From NCBI GenBank assembly GCA_020555865.1, contig JAJCJJ010000006.1, positions 1 to 64,000 of the forward strand: 64,000 bases of DNA. The letters run 5' to 3'. Origin of the DNA: a bacterium 210917-DFI.7.65. GTDB taxonomy: Bacteria > Bacillota > Clostridia > Oscillospirales > Oscillospiraceae. The position numbers and the translations under genes are program-made. How positions within the stretch are numbered: position 1 is the stretch's first letter; every line of letters begins with the position of its first letter. The notes under the pieces were generated by a model. It was not told the origin of the DNA. It saw nothing but the letters and a program-made list of their open reading frames with translations, and did no database searches. Below are positions 51,836 to 59,847 of the stretch, piece after piece.

Positions 51836-53095
51836 CTGCTCCCCTTTGGCGCTCTTCTCCTCTTCCACCGCAGCAGCACGACGCTCGTCCATCAGTGCCT
51901 GCACAGTGATGGGCAGGCCGAAGAGCTTGATGAAGCCTTCCGAATCCGCCTGATTATAGATGGACTCTTCTTCACCGAAAGAGGCGATGGCGTCGTCATA
52001 GAGCGTATAGGGCGACCAGACGCCGGCGTTGATCATATTACCCTTGTACAGCTTCAGCCGCACCGTGCCGGTGACATGCTCCTGCGTGGAGGTAACAAAA
52101 GCACTCAGCGCCTCGCGCAGAGGCGTATACCACTGGCCGTCGTACACCAGGTCGGCAAACTTGATAGCCACCTGCTGCTTGTAGTGGGCCGTATCCTTAT
52201 CCAGCGTAATGGTTTCCAGCACCTGGTGGGCGCGGTACAGAATGGCGCCGCCGGGTGTCTCATATACGCCGCGGCTCTTCATGCCCACCAGACGGTTTTC
52301 CACCAGATCCACCAGGCCGATGCCGTTTCTGCCGCCGATTTCATTAAGGGCAAGCACAATCTCCTTAGCGCTCATTTCCTTGCCATTGAGGGCTACAGGC
52401 ACGCCCTTTTCAAAGTCCAGCGTAACATATTCCGGCTCGTCGGGTGCCTGCATAGGTGAAACGCCCATCTCCAAAAAGCCCTCTTTTTCATAAGTCGGCT
52501 CGTTGCCGGGATCCTCCAGGTCAAGGCCCTCGTGGCTCAGGTGCCACAGGTTTTTATCCTTGGAATAGTTGGTTTCCCGGTCGATCTTCAGCGGGATGTT
52601 ATGAGCCTCAGCATATTCAATCTCATCCTCGCGGGATTTGAATTCCCAGAAGCGCCAGGGCGCGATAATAGTCATCTCCGGGGCAAAGTGACGGATAGCC
52701 AGCTCGAAGCGCACCTGATCGTTTCCCTTGCCAGTGCAGCCGTGGACAATAGCGTCGGCCCCTTCCTTTTTCGCAATTTCCACCAGACGCTTGGCAATCA
52801 GCGGGCGGGCAAAGGAGGTTCCCAGCAGATACCCGTCCTCGTACACGGCACCGGCCTGCATGGTGGGAATGATGTAGTCGTCCACAAATTCCTCGGTCAG
52901 GTCCTCCACATACAGCTTGGACGCGCCGGTGGCCTTGGCCTTTTTCTCCAGCCCCTGCAGTTCATCCGCCTGACCCACATTGCCGGACACGGCAATAACT
53001 TCGCAGTTGTTATAGTGTTCTTTCAACCAGGGGATCAGGACCGAAGTATCCAGACCGCCGGAATACGCCAAAACGACTTTTTTAATCTCTTTCAT
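51833..53095 (-). CDS. argG: Argininosuccinate synthase
   Basis: 420 residues as read. ATP-dependent ligation of citrulline and aspartate. P-loop-like [18 protein letters not shown] at ~7-24, [17 protein letters not shown] at ~115, and [21 protein letters not shown] positions the ATG at 53095; the frame opens at 53122. First gene of the arginine operon with an ARG-box promoter. Its C-terminus ([10 protein letters not shown]) looks cut short by a frameshift before an Ala/Lys-rich tail; the catalytic core is complete, so activity should not depend on it. Confidence 0.95.
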   Translation of the reverse strand: MKEIKKVVLAYSGGLDTSVLIPWLKEHYNNCEVIAVSGNVGQADELQGLEKKAKATGASKLYVEDLTEEFVDDYIIPTMQAGAVYEDGYLLGTSFARPLIAKRLVEIAKKEGADAIVHGCTGKGNDQVRFELAIRHFAPEMTIIAPWRFWEFKSREDEIEYAEAHNIPLKIDRETNYSKDKNLWHLSHEGLDLEDPGNEPTYEKEGFLEMGVSPMQAPDEPEYVTLDFEKGVPVALNGKEMSAKEIVLALNEIGGRNGIGLVDLVENRLVGMKSRGVYETPGGAILYRAHQVLETITLDKDTAHYKQQVAIKFADLVYDGQWYTPLREALSAFVTSTQEHVTGTVRLKLYKGNMINAGVWSPYTLYDDAIASFGEEESIYNQADSEGFIKLFGLPITVQALMDERRAAAVEEEKSAKGEQ

Positions 53096-53156
53096 CGACG
53101 AAACGCCTCCGTATGTAATCAAAATTTCTTTTCCCGTTCTTCCATCAGGTATGCCT

Positions 53157-53185
53157 ATTATACCCCTTTTGAATGATTATTCAAT
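53157..53185 (-). promoter_or_regulatory. Arginine operon promoter with ARG box
   Basis: Minus strand TTGAAT (53179-53184), 16-bp spacer, TATAAT (53157-53162). The -35 is inside TTTGAATGATTATTCAAT (plus strand, 53168-53185), which fits the ArgR/AhrC box consensus TGAATNNNNATTCA. Repression by arginine is expected. Confidence 0.85.
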
Positions 53186-53274
53186 ACAAAATCCCTGCCT
53201 TTTTCTATTTTCCCCGTTTTACACAACTTTTCTGTGTTACCCTAAATTCTCTTTTGTGGTTTTGCACTCTTTTC

Positions 53275-53288
53275 ACGAATATATTCGT
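53275..53288. promoter_or_regulatory. Palindromic operator candidate upstream of galE
   Basis: Perfect 14-bp palindrome ACGAATATATTCGT; extending to 20 bp keeps all but one pair. Lies between the arg promoter and the galE promoter. Regulator unknown. Confidence 0.5.
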
Positions 53289-53322
53289 TAATATTCTGTA
53301 TAATTATTCATTTTATTTTTTC

Positions 53323-53350
53323 TTGCGCCATCCGGTCAAGATGCTATAAT
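53323..53350 (+). promoter_or_regulatory. Promoter of galE
   Basis: TTGCGC (53323-53328), 16-bp spacer ending TGC, TATAAT (53345-53350), ~83 bases before the ATG. Confidence 0.7.
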
Positions 53351-53432
53351 AAAAGCAGTACGCATTCCCCGCCCGCAGCGGTCAGCGTCCAGAAAAGAAC
53401 CGTTATTACAAAACAAAAGGAGATCCGATCCT

Positions 53433-54422
53433 ATGTCTATTCTTGTGACCGGCGGCGCCGGCTACATCGGCAGCCACTGCGTGGCCGCCCTCGTTTCCCG
53501 TGGCATCGACACTGTGGTGGTAGACAACCTGTCCAAAGGCCACCGTGAGGCCCTCAAAGGCGGACGCCTCTATGTGGGCGATGTGGGTGACCGGGTATTT
53601 TTGGAAGACGTGTTTCGCCGGGAACACATTGAAGCGGTGATCCACTTTGCAGCCTTCTCCCTGGTGGGCGAAAGCATGAGCGTGCCGGAGCAGTATTTCC
53701 GCAACAACTGCATGGCCGGCCTGACCCTGGTGGACACTATGGTGAAATACGGCGTACCCTACCTTATCTTTTCCTCCACCGCCGCCACCTACGGCGAGCC
53801 GGAGTACACCCCAATCGATGAAGAACATCCCAAACATCCCACCAACGCTTACGGCGAAAGCAAGCTGATCGTGGAGCGCATGCTGCGCTGGAACGACCAC
53901 GCTCACGGACTCAAATATGTGGCGCTGCGCTACTTCAATGTGGCCGGCGCGTTGAGCGACGGCTCGATTGGCGAGGATCATAGTCCGGAAACCCACCTGA
54001 TCCCCCTGGTGCTGGCCACCGCCTTGGGTCAGCGGGAAAAACTGAGTCTGTTCGGCACAGACTATCCCACCCGGGACGGCACCTGTGTGCGTGATTACAT
54101 CCATGTGGAAGATCTGATCGACGCCCATCTGCTGGCGTTGGAATACCTGAAAGCCGGCCAGCCCTCCACCGCATTCAATCTGGGCAACGGCCAGGGCTTC
54201 ACCAACCGTGAAATCATTGAAGCGGCCCGGCGCGTCACCGGGTGCGACATCCCCGTGTCGGAAGAAGGCCGCCGCCCCGGCGACCCCGCCACCCTAATCG
54301 CCTCCAGCGAAAAAGCCATGCAGGTGCTGCACTGGCAGCCCAGGCACGCTTCCATCGAAGACATCATCGGCTCAGCCTGGCGCTGGCACAGCAGCCATCC
54401 CCACGGCTACAGCAAACCATGA
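53433..54422 (+). CDS. galE: UDP-glucose 4-epimerase
   Basis: 329 residues, extended SDR. NAD motif ILVTGGAGYIGSHCV at residues ~3-17, IHFAAFSLVGES at ~71, catalytic YGESK at ~142-146 preceded by the Ser/Thr in SSTAATYGEP, and YFNVAGA. Interconverts UDP-glucose and UDP-galactose; the product could feed glf at 34536 for galactofuranose synthesis. AAAGGAG before the ATG. Own promoter and terminator. Confidence 0.95.
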   Translation: MSILVTGGAGYIGSHCVAALVSRGIDTVVVDNLSKGHREALKGGRLYVGDVGDRVFLEDVFRREHIEAVIHFAAFSLVGESMSVPEQYFRNNCMAGLTLVDTMVKYGVPYLIFSSTAATYGEPEYTPIDEEHPKHPTNAYGESKLIVERMLRWNDHAHGLKYVALRYFNVAGALSDGSIGEDHSPETHLIPLVLATALGQREKLSLFGTDYPTRDGTCVRDYIHVEDLIDAHLLALEYLKAGQPSTAFNLGNGQGFTNREIIEAARRVTGCDIPVSEEGRRPGDPATLIASSEKAMQVLHWQPRHASIEDIIGSAWRWHSSHPHGYSKP

Positions 54423-54441
54423 ACACCAGAATTTCTGCAAA

Positions 54442-54477
54442 AAGTGCGCATCCAAAGATTTGGACGCGCACTTTTTT
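54442..54477 (+). terminator. Terminator after galE
   Basis: AAGTGCGC and TCCAAA pair with TTTGGA and GCGCACTT; six T follow. Confidence 0.85.
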
Positions 54478-54620
54478 CTTTTGTATATTTTTGAAATCTC
54501 CGCGCACAATAAACCGCGTGGAAAGCCGGATGGTTTTCCATAAGTTTTACTGCCGGAGAATGAAAAAGGAAAGGGTATCGCAGTTTTCATTTTCTGGCAA
54601 ATATTCAGGAGGTAACGATT

Positions 54621-54791
54621 ATGTCCAATTGTTCCTGCACCCCGAACAAAGCCATCAAGTGCTCTGTTACCCAGTGCGCTCATCACTGCAAGAGCGACAA
54701 CTACTGCGCGCTGAACAGCATCCAGGTGGGCACCCACGAAGCCAATCCCACCGAGGTCAAGTGCACCGACTGCGAGAGCTTCACGCTCTGA
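54621..54791 (+). CDS. DUF1540 cysteine-rich protein
   Basis: 56 residues with eight cysteines in the DUF1540 pattern: NCSCTP, IKCSVTQCAHHCKSDNYCAL, and a C-terminal VKCTDCESF. These small proteins are widespread in sporulating and non-sporulating Clostridia and probably bind metal; function is not known. AGGAGGTAACG precedes the ATG. Followed by a G6/C6 hairpin at 54801-54822 that may terminate it. Confidence 0.88.
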   Translation: MSNCSCTPNKAIKCSVTQCAHHCKSDNYCALNSIQVGTHEANPTEVKCTDCESFTL

Positions 54792-54800
54792 ACAAGCGAG

Positions 54801-54822
54801 AAGGGGGGAGCCTCCCCCCTTC
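54801..54822 (+). terminator. Hairpin after the DUF1540 gene
   Basis: AAGGGGGGAG / CTCCCCCCTT with almost no loop; T-run weak. Confidence 0.5.
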
Positions 54823-54886
54823 CCTTTCTCCCCGGCAGCTTTCGCCGGACATTGTTCACCTACATACAAGGGGGCGGTAACGCAAC

Positions 54887-55240
54887 ATGGAAAAGAAACC
54901 GATGTATCGCATCGCCGGCGGAGCGGCAGGATTTGTAAACGGGTTATTCGGCGGCGGCGGCGGCATGGTGCTGGTGCCGCTGCTGCTTAAAAGCGGAGAA
55001 CTGAAAGCCAAGGAAACCTTTGCCAGCGCGGTGGCCATTATTTTCCCCATCTGCGCAGTATCTTTCCTCGCCCAGCTTTTCTTTGTGGACTTTCCCTGGC
55101 TTCAGTCGGTGCCCTATCTCGTCGGCGGTGCAGCGGGCGGGCTGATCGGAGGCAAACTGTTCCGCAAAATGCCGCCGCTGTGGCTCAAGCGCATTTTTGC
55201 CGTGTTCATCCTTTACGGCGCGTGGCGGTATCTCACATGA
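54887..55240 (+). CDS. TauE/SafE permease, N-terminal half-size protein
   Basis: 117 residues, about four hydrophobic segments. GGAAGFVNGLFGGGGGMVLVPLL is the TauE/SafE half signature. Full-length family members (~240-260 residues) have two such halves in one chain; here the halves are separate genes whose stop and start overlap (ATGA at 55237-55240). Likely exports sulfite, sulfoacetate or related organic anions as a heterodimer. ATG at 54887 follows GGGGGCGG. Confidence 0.82.
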   Translation: MEKKPMYRIAGGAAGFVNGLFGGGGGMVLVPLLLKSGELKAKETFASAVAIIFPICAVSFLAQLFFVDFPWLQSVPYLVGGAAGGLIGGKLFRKMPPLWLKRIFAVFILYGAWRYLT

Positions 55241-55602
55241 CGCAGGCTCTGATCGCCGCCGCTGTCGGCTTTGGCACAGGCATCGTCTCCGCTTTCGGCA
55301 TCGGCGGCGGCACGCTGCTGCTGTTGGTGATGACTTTGTTTTTAGGCGTGGAAGGCCCCGTGGCCCGCTGCATCAACCTGCTCTATTTCCTGCCCACCGC
55401 CCTTGGTTCCCTCTACTATCACAAGAAAAACGGATACCTCAAAAAAGAAGCCATCCGCAGCGCTATTCTTCCGGGCGTAGCGCTGGCAGTAGCCGGCGCC
55501 GTGGCAGCCGCCTTCGTGGACACGCAGCTGCTGCGCAAAGCCTTTGGGCTGTATCTCCTTTGGGCCGGAGTTTCAGTGCTTTGGCCGAAAAAGAAGAAAT
55601 AG
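55237..55602 (+). CDS. TauE/SafE permease, second half-size protein
   Basis: 121 residues, with the matching half signature GTGIVSAFGIGGGTLLLLVMTLFLG and about four hydrophobic segments; basic tail WPKKKK. The ATG overlaps the stop of the first half by four bases, so equal expression is expected. The longer open frame from 55180 runs inside the first gene and is not used. Confidence 0.82.
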   Translation: MTQALIAAAVGFGTGIVSAFGIGGGTLLLLVMTLFLGVEGPVARCINLLYFLPTALGSLYYHKKNGYLKKEAIRSAILPGVALAVAGAVAAAFVDTQLLRKAFGLYLLWAGVSVLWPKKKK

Positions 55603-55717
55603 GCGGTTTTCCCTCTTGGCGGAGGGGGCCTTCTTGGAAGAAGGGGGATGGGTTGCGCCCCGTAGCGGGGCGGGTTTTGCTCCTCTTGGAAGAGGAGGGG
55701 AACGGTTGCGCCCCACA

Positions 55718-55747
55718 TTTCTTTTTCTCTCGCGAGAGAAAAAGAAA
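55718..55747. repeat. Perfect 30-bp palindrome
   Basis: TTTCTTTTTCTCTCG and its exact complement with no loop. Lies between the TauE/SafE genes and the inverted-repeat island, next to other hairpins (CGCCCCGTAGCGGGGCG at ~55655). Confidence 0.8.
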
Positions 55748-55784
55748 CGTGCCGATCTCCGCGCCAAGTACCTCGCTTCGCTCG

Positions 55785-56100
55785 GTTGCGCTCCGAAACG
55801 CGCCTGCGGGCGCAGGCCCGGTACAAAGAAAAAGAGCGCTGGGAGCGGCTTTCGTGACGAAAGCTGCTCCTTTTTCCTTTGTGCTCTATGTCCTGAAAAC
55901 GGGTTCCCTGGTGCTGTGCGGACTGGTTTCACCTTTTGCGCCGCTGCCGCTGACGGGTGCGGATGGGCTGGCTTACGCGCTGGAACCAATGGCTTTCGTT
56001 GCGAACGCCGCTTCTTTTTCCTTTGTGTCTATGTCTTGATGGTGGGTTTCCTGATGCTATGCGGATTGGTTTTACCGCTTGCGCCGCTGACGCTGAGGGG
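55785..56100. repeat. Left arm of inverted-repeat island
   Basis: About 315 bp that recur inverted at 57260-57575 with high identity (for example GTGCTGTGCGGACTGGTTTC, and its complement at ~57430). Each arm itself holds two related ~150-bp units, each starting at a GCTTTCGT-type short palindrome. No coding sequence. Confidence 0.85.
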
Positions 56101-56112
56101 TGCACTGATGGA

Positions 56113-56388
56113 TTATAGGTCGATTTGGTAGCGTTCCATGGTTTCTTTCAGTTTCGAAAAGAATGGATTGGATACAAACTGTATGCCAAAATAGATCCCG
56201 ATGGAAAACGCTGCCGCTCCGGCACGGAAACTGCTGTATTCCATCTGATCTGTGAACGTCAGCTGCTGCTCCGGGTCAAGGCCGCATTCCCGGCACAGCG
56301 CTTTCATTTCCTCCCGCGCTTTCTCCCGCTGCTTTTCCAGCAGCGGATAAGCATACTTCTGATAAAGCCATCCATAAGTACTATTCAT
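56113..56388 (-). CDS. Small unknown protein of the inverted-repeat island
   Basis: 91 residues, amphipathic N-terminal helix rich in Lys/Glu (KYAYPLLEKQREKAREEMKA), two cysteines (CRECG), and a Gly/Ala/Phe-rich hydrophobic stretch near residues 52-70 that could insert in the membrane. No family recognised. AGGAGGGAAACG positions the ATG at 56388, inside the end of the upstream ribbon-helix-helix gene (8-base overlap), so they are coupled. May be the effector regulated by the two DNA-binding proteins, by analogy with toxin-antitoxin or small-element modules. Confidence 0.65.
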   Translation of the reverse strand: MNSTYGWLYQKYAYPLLEKQREKAREEMKALCRECGLDPEQQLTFTDQMEYSSFRAGAAAFSIGIYFGIQFVSNPFFSKLKETMERYQIDL

Positions 56389-56569
56389 CGTTTCCCTCCT
56401 GTTTTCCCCCGTGCTGCTCTGCATGGGATGCATTTGCTTCCAAATACTGCAGCAGCACAAACTCAATATAATTTGTAACAGACCGGTGCTCTTTCGGTGC
56501 CAGTTTTCCGATTTTATCCAGCACGTCCTCCGATAGACGCAGCGTGAACACCCGCTTGCTTGTAGCCAT
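56381..56569 (-). CDS. Ribbon-helix-helix protein 1
   Basis: 62 residues. RVFTLRLSEDVLDKIGKLAPKEHRS gives the beta-strand and first helix of an Arc/MetJ-type DNA-binding fold, followed by VTNYIEFVLLQYLE. Overlaps the following unknown gene by 8 bases and follows the second ribbon-helix-helix gene by 21 bases: a three-gene unit. Confidence 0.75.
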   Translation of the reverse strand: MATSKRVFTLRLSEDVLDKIGKLAPKEHRSVTNYIEFVLLQYLEANASHAEQHGGKQEGNDE

Positions 56570-56590
56570 CCGGCATCACCTTTTCACTGC

Positions 56591-56782
56591 TCATTTGACG
56601 ATCAAAGGATCGCGTTCCGCCTCCTCCGCATGCTCAGCGTAATACCGCAGATAAACGCGGAGGACTTGGCGGATATAGGCTGATGTGGTACGCTGTGATT
56701 CCTCTGATAATGTTTTGATTTGTTCGTATAGTTCCATGGGAAGCGATATGGATACCTTCTTCTTTGAATCGTGTCGAATCAT
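56591..56782 (-). CDS. Ribbon-helix-helix protein 2 (CopG-like)
   Basis: 63 residues. KKVSISLPMELYEQIKTLSEESQRTTSAYIRQVLRVYL is a standard CopG ribbon-helix-helix. AGGAGGTAGCC precedes the ATG. TTTCATT-TGT-AATGAAA (56799-56815) lies just upstream and is a likely autoregulatory site. Confidence 0.8.
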   Translation of the reverse strand: MIRHDSKKKVSISLPMELYEQIKTLSEESQRTTSAYIRQVLRVYLRYYAEHAEEAERDPLIVK

Positions 56783-56798
56783 AATGGCTACCTCCTAT

Positions 56799-56815
56799 TT
56801 TCATTTGTAATGAAA
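56799..56815. promoter_or_regulatory. Inverted repeat upstream of the ribbon-helix-helix operon
   Basis: Perfect 7-bp arms TTTCATT / AATGAAA with a 3-base spacer, ~17 bases ahead of the gene at 56782. Confidence 0.55.
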
Positions 56816-56874
56816 GTATCTTTTCGGGATAGCAACGGCTCTTTTCGCATAACAGACTTTTCTTGATTCGTTTT

Positions 56875-56948
56875 GATATATTGCTTTTAGCTATATGGTA
56901 TAACAAGAATTCTGATTTGCCAATTGATGTATTGCTAAAAGCTATAAT
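56875..56948. promoter_or_regulatory. Pair of 17-bp operator-like repeats between divergent regulators
   Basis: TATTGCT-TTTA-GCTATA at 56878-56894 and TATTGCT-AAAA-GCTATA at 56930-56946, 52 bp apart (five helical turns), in the 217-bp divergent region of the ribbon-helix-helix and XRE genes. The second overlaps a TATAAT (56943-56948). Cooperative binding by the XRE protein is a reasonable guess. Confidence 0.6.
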
Positions 56949-56999
56949 TTCTTTTCTGATTTTGCCTCGTTATAATAAGAAAAAAGTGAGGTGGAATAG

Positions 57000-57200
57000 A
57001 TGCAGGATTATCGGGTCGCTATTCGCAAACGACGGGAAAGTCTGGGCTATAGCCAGCGCGCGCTGGCTGGAATGGTAGGCAAATCCCAGCCATTTATTAA
57101 CGAAATCGAAAGCGGTAAGCGAAAGCCGTCCATAGACGTTCTGTATCAGATTTGTGAAACCTTAAAAATGGACATCGTATTTCAAGACAGAGAGCCATAA
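57000..57200 (+). CDS. XRE-family helix-turn-helix regulator
   Basis: 66 residues, one HTH_3 domain: IRKRRESLGYSQRALAGMVGK (first two helices), SQPFINEIESGKRKPSIDVL (recognition and third helices). No extra domain. GAGGTGG before the ATG and TATAAT at 56971-56976. Divergent from the ribbon-helix-helix unit; two near-identical operator-like repeats lie between them. Confidence 0.85.
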   Translation: MQDYRVAIRKRRESLGYSQRALAGMVGKSQPFINEIESGKRKPSIDVLYQICETLKMDIVFQDREP

Positions 57201-57259
57201 TAGCTCTCTGTCTTATTTTTAAGCAATACCAATCCAACACAACAGCTTGCCCACCCGAA

Positions 57260-57575
57260 CCCCGTCAGCGGCAGCGGCGCAAGCGGTGAAACCGTCCGCA
57301 TAGCACTAAGGAACCCACTATCAGGACATAGAGCACGAACGAAAAAGAGCAGCTTTCGCAACGAAAGCCACTGGTTTCAGCGCGTAAGCCAGCCCATCCG
57401 CACCTGTCAGCGGCAGCGGCGCAAAAGGTGAAACCAGTCCGCACAGCACCAAGGTACTGCTATCAGGACATAGACACAAACGAAAAAGGAGCAGCTTTCG
57501 TCACGAAGGCCGCTCCACGTTCTCTTTTTCTTTGTACCGGGCCTGCGCCCGCAGGCGCGTTTCGGAGCGCAAACG
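57260..57575. repeat. Right arm of inverted-repeat island
   Basis: Reverse complement of the left arm at 55785-56100, with scattered differences and two internal ~150-bp units. 57201-57742 has no gene; besides the arm it contains only the promoter at 57636. Confidence 0.85.
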
Positions 57576-57635
57576 TTCCCCCCTCTTCCAAGAGAGGAAC
57601 CCCCCCACCTCGCCGCAGGCAGATACGATTTTCTC

Positions 57636-57664
57636 TTGCGCCCGCAGGCGGGCTATATTATAAT
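57636..57664 (+). promoter_or_regulatory. Promoter of the FAD oxidoreductase operon
   Basis: TTGCGC (57636-57641), 17-bp spacer, TATAAT (57659-57664), ~80 bases before the start codon at 57743. Confidence 0.75.
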
Positions 57665-57742
57665 AAGGGGAAACATTGCCGTCATTGGCACACACCCGGT
57701 GCGAGGAATCGACCACCGCACCGAAGAGAGGGGAGGGTTTTT

Positions 57743-59344
57743 ATGCTGCGCATTGACGAGATCCGCCTGCATCCAGGCGAGGACGAGAGCATACTGCCGG
57801 AGCGGGCCGCGGCACGGCTGCATCTTCCGGTTGGGGCTTTGAACCATTTCCGCATTGTGCGCCGGTCCGTAGACGCCCGCAAAGAAGTATCCCTGGTCTA
57901 CTCGGTGCAGCTGCAGGTGCGCGGCGAGGAAAAAGTCCTCCGGCACTGCCGGGACAAGCACATTTCCAAAGCCGTCCGTACCCGTTACACCCCAAGTACG
58001 GCATCCTACTCCGGTGCATACCGTCCCGTGATTGTCGGCGCCGGCCCGGCGGGCCTGTTCTGTGCCCTGGCTCTCAGCCGTGCAGGGGCGCAGCCCATTC
58101 TGCTGGAGCGAGGTGCGCCGGTGGAACAGCGGCGCGAGGACGTGGCCTTTTTCTGGAAAACCGGCCTGCTCTCCCCCGCCTCCAACGTGCAGTTCGGCGA
58201 GGGCGGCGCGGGTACGTTTTCCGACGGCAAACTGAACACCGGCACCCACGATGCGCGCAACCGCTACATTCTGGAGCAGCTGGTGCGTTTCGGCGCACCG
58301 AAGGAGATCCTCATCGACGCCAAACCCCATGTGGGCACGGACAAACTCTATTTCGTACTGCAGAACATTCGGCAGGAGCTGCTCTCCCTGGGCTGCGACA
58401 TTCGCTTCGGCCAGCGTCTCAGCGATCTGGAGCTGAAAGACGGCCGCGTGCGGGGTGTGCACACCGTCTCCTGCAGCGACGGATTTATCGACACCGACAC
58501 CCTGGTGCTGGCCATCGGCCACAGCGCCCGGGATACGTTTGAACTGTTGGCGCGCCGCGGCGTGCCTATGGAGCAAAAACCTTTTGCCGTAGGTGTGCGT
58601 ATCGAGCACCGCCAGCGGGAGATTGACATGGCCCAATACGGCCGGTATGCCGGTCACCCGGCTCTGCCTCCCACCTCCTATAAGCTCTCCTGCCACACCA
58701 GCGGCGGGCGGGGCGTATTCTCTTTCTGCGTCTGCCCCGGCGGCACCGTGGTGGCCGCCGCTTCGGAACGGGGGCGCGTGGTGACCAACGGCATGAGCGA
58801 ATACGCCCGCGACGGCGAAAACATCAACGGCGGTTTTCTGGTGGGCGTCGGGCCGCAGGATTTCGACGGCGGCGATCCCCTGTCGGGGGTAGCCTTTCAG
58901 CGCCGGCTGGAAGCGGCGGCTTACCGCCTGGGCGGCGGCAATTTTATTGCACCAGCCCAGCGGGTGGAGGATTTCCTGGCCCATCGGCCCTCCGTTGGAC
59001 CAGGGGCAGTGCTGCCCACCTACCGTCCCGGCGTACGCTGGACGGATCTGCATCAGTGCCTGCCGCCTTTCCTGACCGAAGCGCTGGAAGAAGCGCTGCC
59101 TATGCTGGGAAAGCACGTGACCGGCTACGACGCGCCAGACGCAGTACTGACGGCGGTGGAGAGCCGTTCGTCTTCCCCGGTGCGCATCCTGCGCGATGCA
59201 GACAGCTACCAGTCTCCCATCGCGGGTCTGTACCCCTGCGGCGAGGGAGCAGGCTATGCCGGCGGCATCCTGTCCGCAGCGGCAGACGGGCTGCGCTGTG
59301 CAGAAAAAATTCTCACCTGCGGACAGGAAGGAAGTGATGTCTGA
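57743..59344 (+). CDS. FAD-dependent oxidoreductase (COG2509 type)
   Basis: 533 residues. FAD-binding RPVIVGAGPAGLFCALALSRAG at ~94-115 preceded by a ~90-residue N-terminal lead (KEVSLVYSVQLQVRG), typical of the large uncharacterised dehydrogenases of this group; further on VQFGEGGAGTFSDGKLNTG and LVLAIGHSARDTF, and the C-terminal GLYPCGEGAGYAGGILSAAADG. Role unknown; possibly a redox partner in anaerobes. The frame is open from 57428 inside the inverted-repeat arm; GAGGGGAGGG and the promoter support 57743. First gene of a run with MOSC 2 bases later. Confidence 0.88.
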   Translation: MLRIDEIRLHPGEDESILPERAAARLHLPVGALNHFRIVRRSVDARKEVSLVYSVQLQVRGEEKVLRHCRDKHISKAVRTRYTPSTASYSGAYRPVIVGAGPAGLFCALALSRAGAQPILLERGAPVEQRREDVAFFWKTGLLSPASNVQFGEGGAGTFSDGKLNTGTHDARNRYILEQLVRFGAPKEILIDAKPHVGTDKLYFVLQNIRQELLSLGCDIRFGQRLSDLELKDGRVRGVHTVSCSDGFIDTDTLVLAIGHSARDTFELLARRGVPMEQKPFAVGVRIEHRQREIDMAQYGRYAGHPALPPTSYKLSCHTSGGRGVFSFCVCPGGTVVAAASERGRVVTNGMSEYARDGENINGGFLVGVGPQDFDGGDPLSGVAFQRRLEAAAYRLGGGNFIAPAQRVEDFLAHRPSVGPGAVLPTYRPGVRWTDLHQCLPPFLTEALEEALPMLGKHVTGYDAPDAVLTAVESRSSSPVRILRDADSYQSPIAGLYPCGEGAGYAGGILSAAADGLRCAEKILTCGQEGSDV

Positions 59345-59346
59345 AT

Positions 59347-59793
59347 ATGGGTACCGTCCTCGCCGTCTGCGTGAGCCGCGAAAAAGGCACGCAGAAGGAA
59401 AATATAGGAACCGCCGTGTTCTTGGAAGACTGGGGCATCCAGGGCGACGCCCATGCAGGCAAGTGGCACCGGCAGGTGTCGCTGCTTTCTCACGAAAAAA
59501 TTGAGGCTTTCCGCGCCCGGGGCGCAGAGGTAGCCGACGGAGCCTTCGGCGAAAATCTGGTGGTTGCAGGCATCGACTTCCGCTCCCTGCCCCTGGGTAC
59601 CCGCTTTCAGTGCAACGACGTAGTGCTGAAGCTGACACAGATCGGCAAAGAGTGCCACAACGGCTGCGCGATTTATCAGGCCATGGGCGAGTGCATCATG
59701 CCCCGGGAGGGCGTATTCGCTCAAGTACTGCATGGCGGTACGATTTCCGTGGGCGACACGCTGCGCATACTGCCGGATGAGGCGCAGGCATAA
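59347..59793 (+). CDS. MOSC-domain protein
   Basis: 148 residues, a single MOSC domain (QGDAHAGKWHRQVSLLSHEKIE, GAFGENLVVAGIDF, QIGKECHNGCAIY) with the conserved cysteine in KECHNGC. Standalone MOSC proteins are predicted sulfur carriers to molybdenum or other metal centres. Starts two bases after the oxidoreductase stop, so cotranscribed. Confidence 0.88.
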   Translation: MGTVLAVCVSREKGTQKENIGTAVFLEDWGIQGDAHAGKWHRQVSLLSHEKIEAFRARGAEVADGAFGENLVVAGIDFRSLPLGTRFQCNDVVLKLTQIGKECHNGCAIYQAMGECIMPREGVFAQVLHGGTISVGDTLRILPDEAQA

Positions 59794-59847
59794 ATTCCCC
59801 CGGCGCGCTGCCGGGAACACAGACAGAAACAACTTGGAGGTAAGAGC

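Noticed and set aside
57653..59638. 661-codon minus-strand frame opposite the FAD oxidoreductase
   Set aside because: The plus-strand frame has clear FAD motifs, promoter and ribosome binding site; the antisense is a GC-rich shadow.
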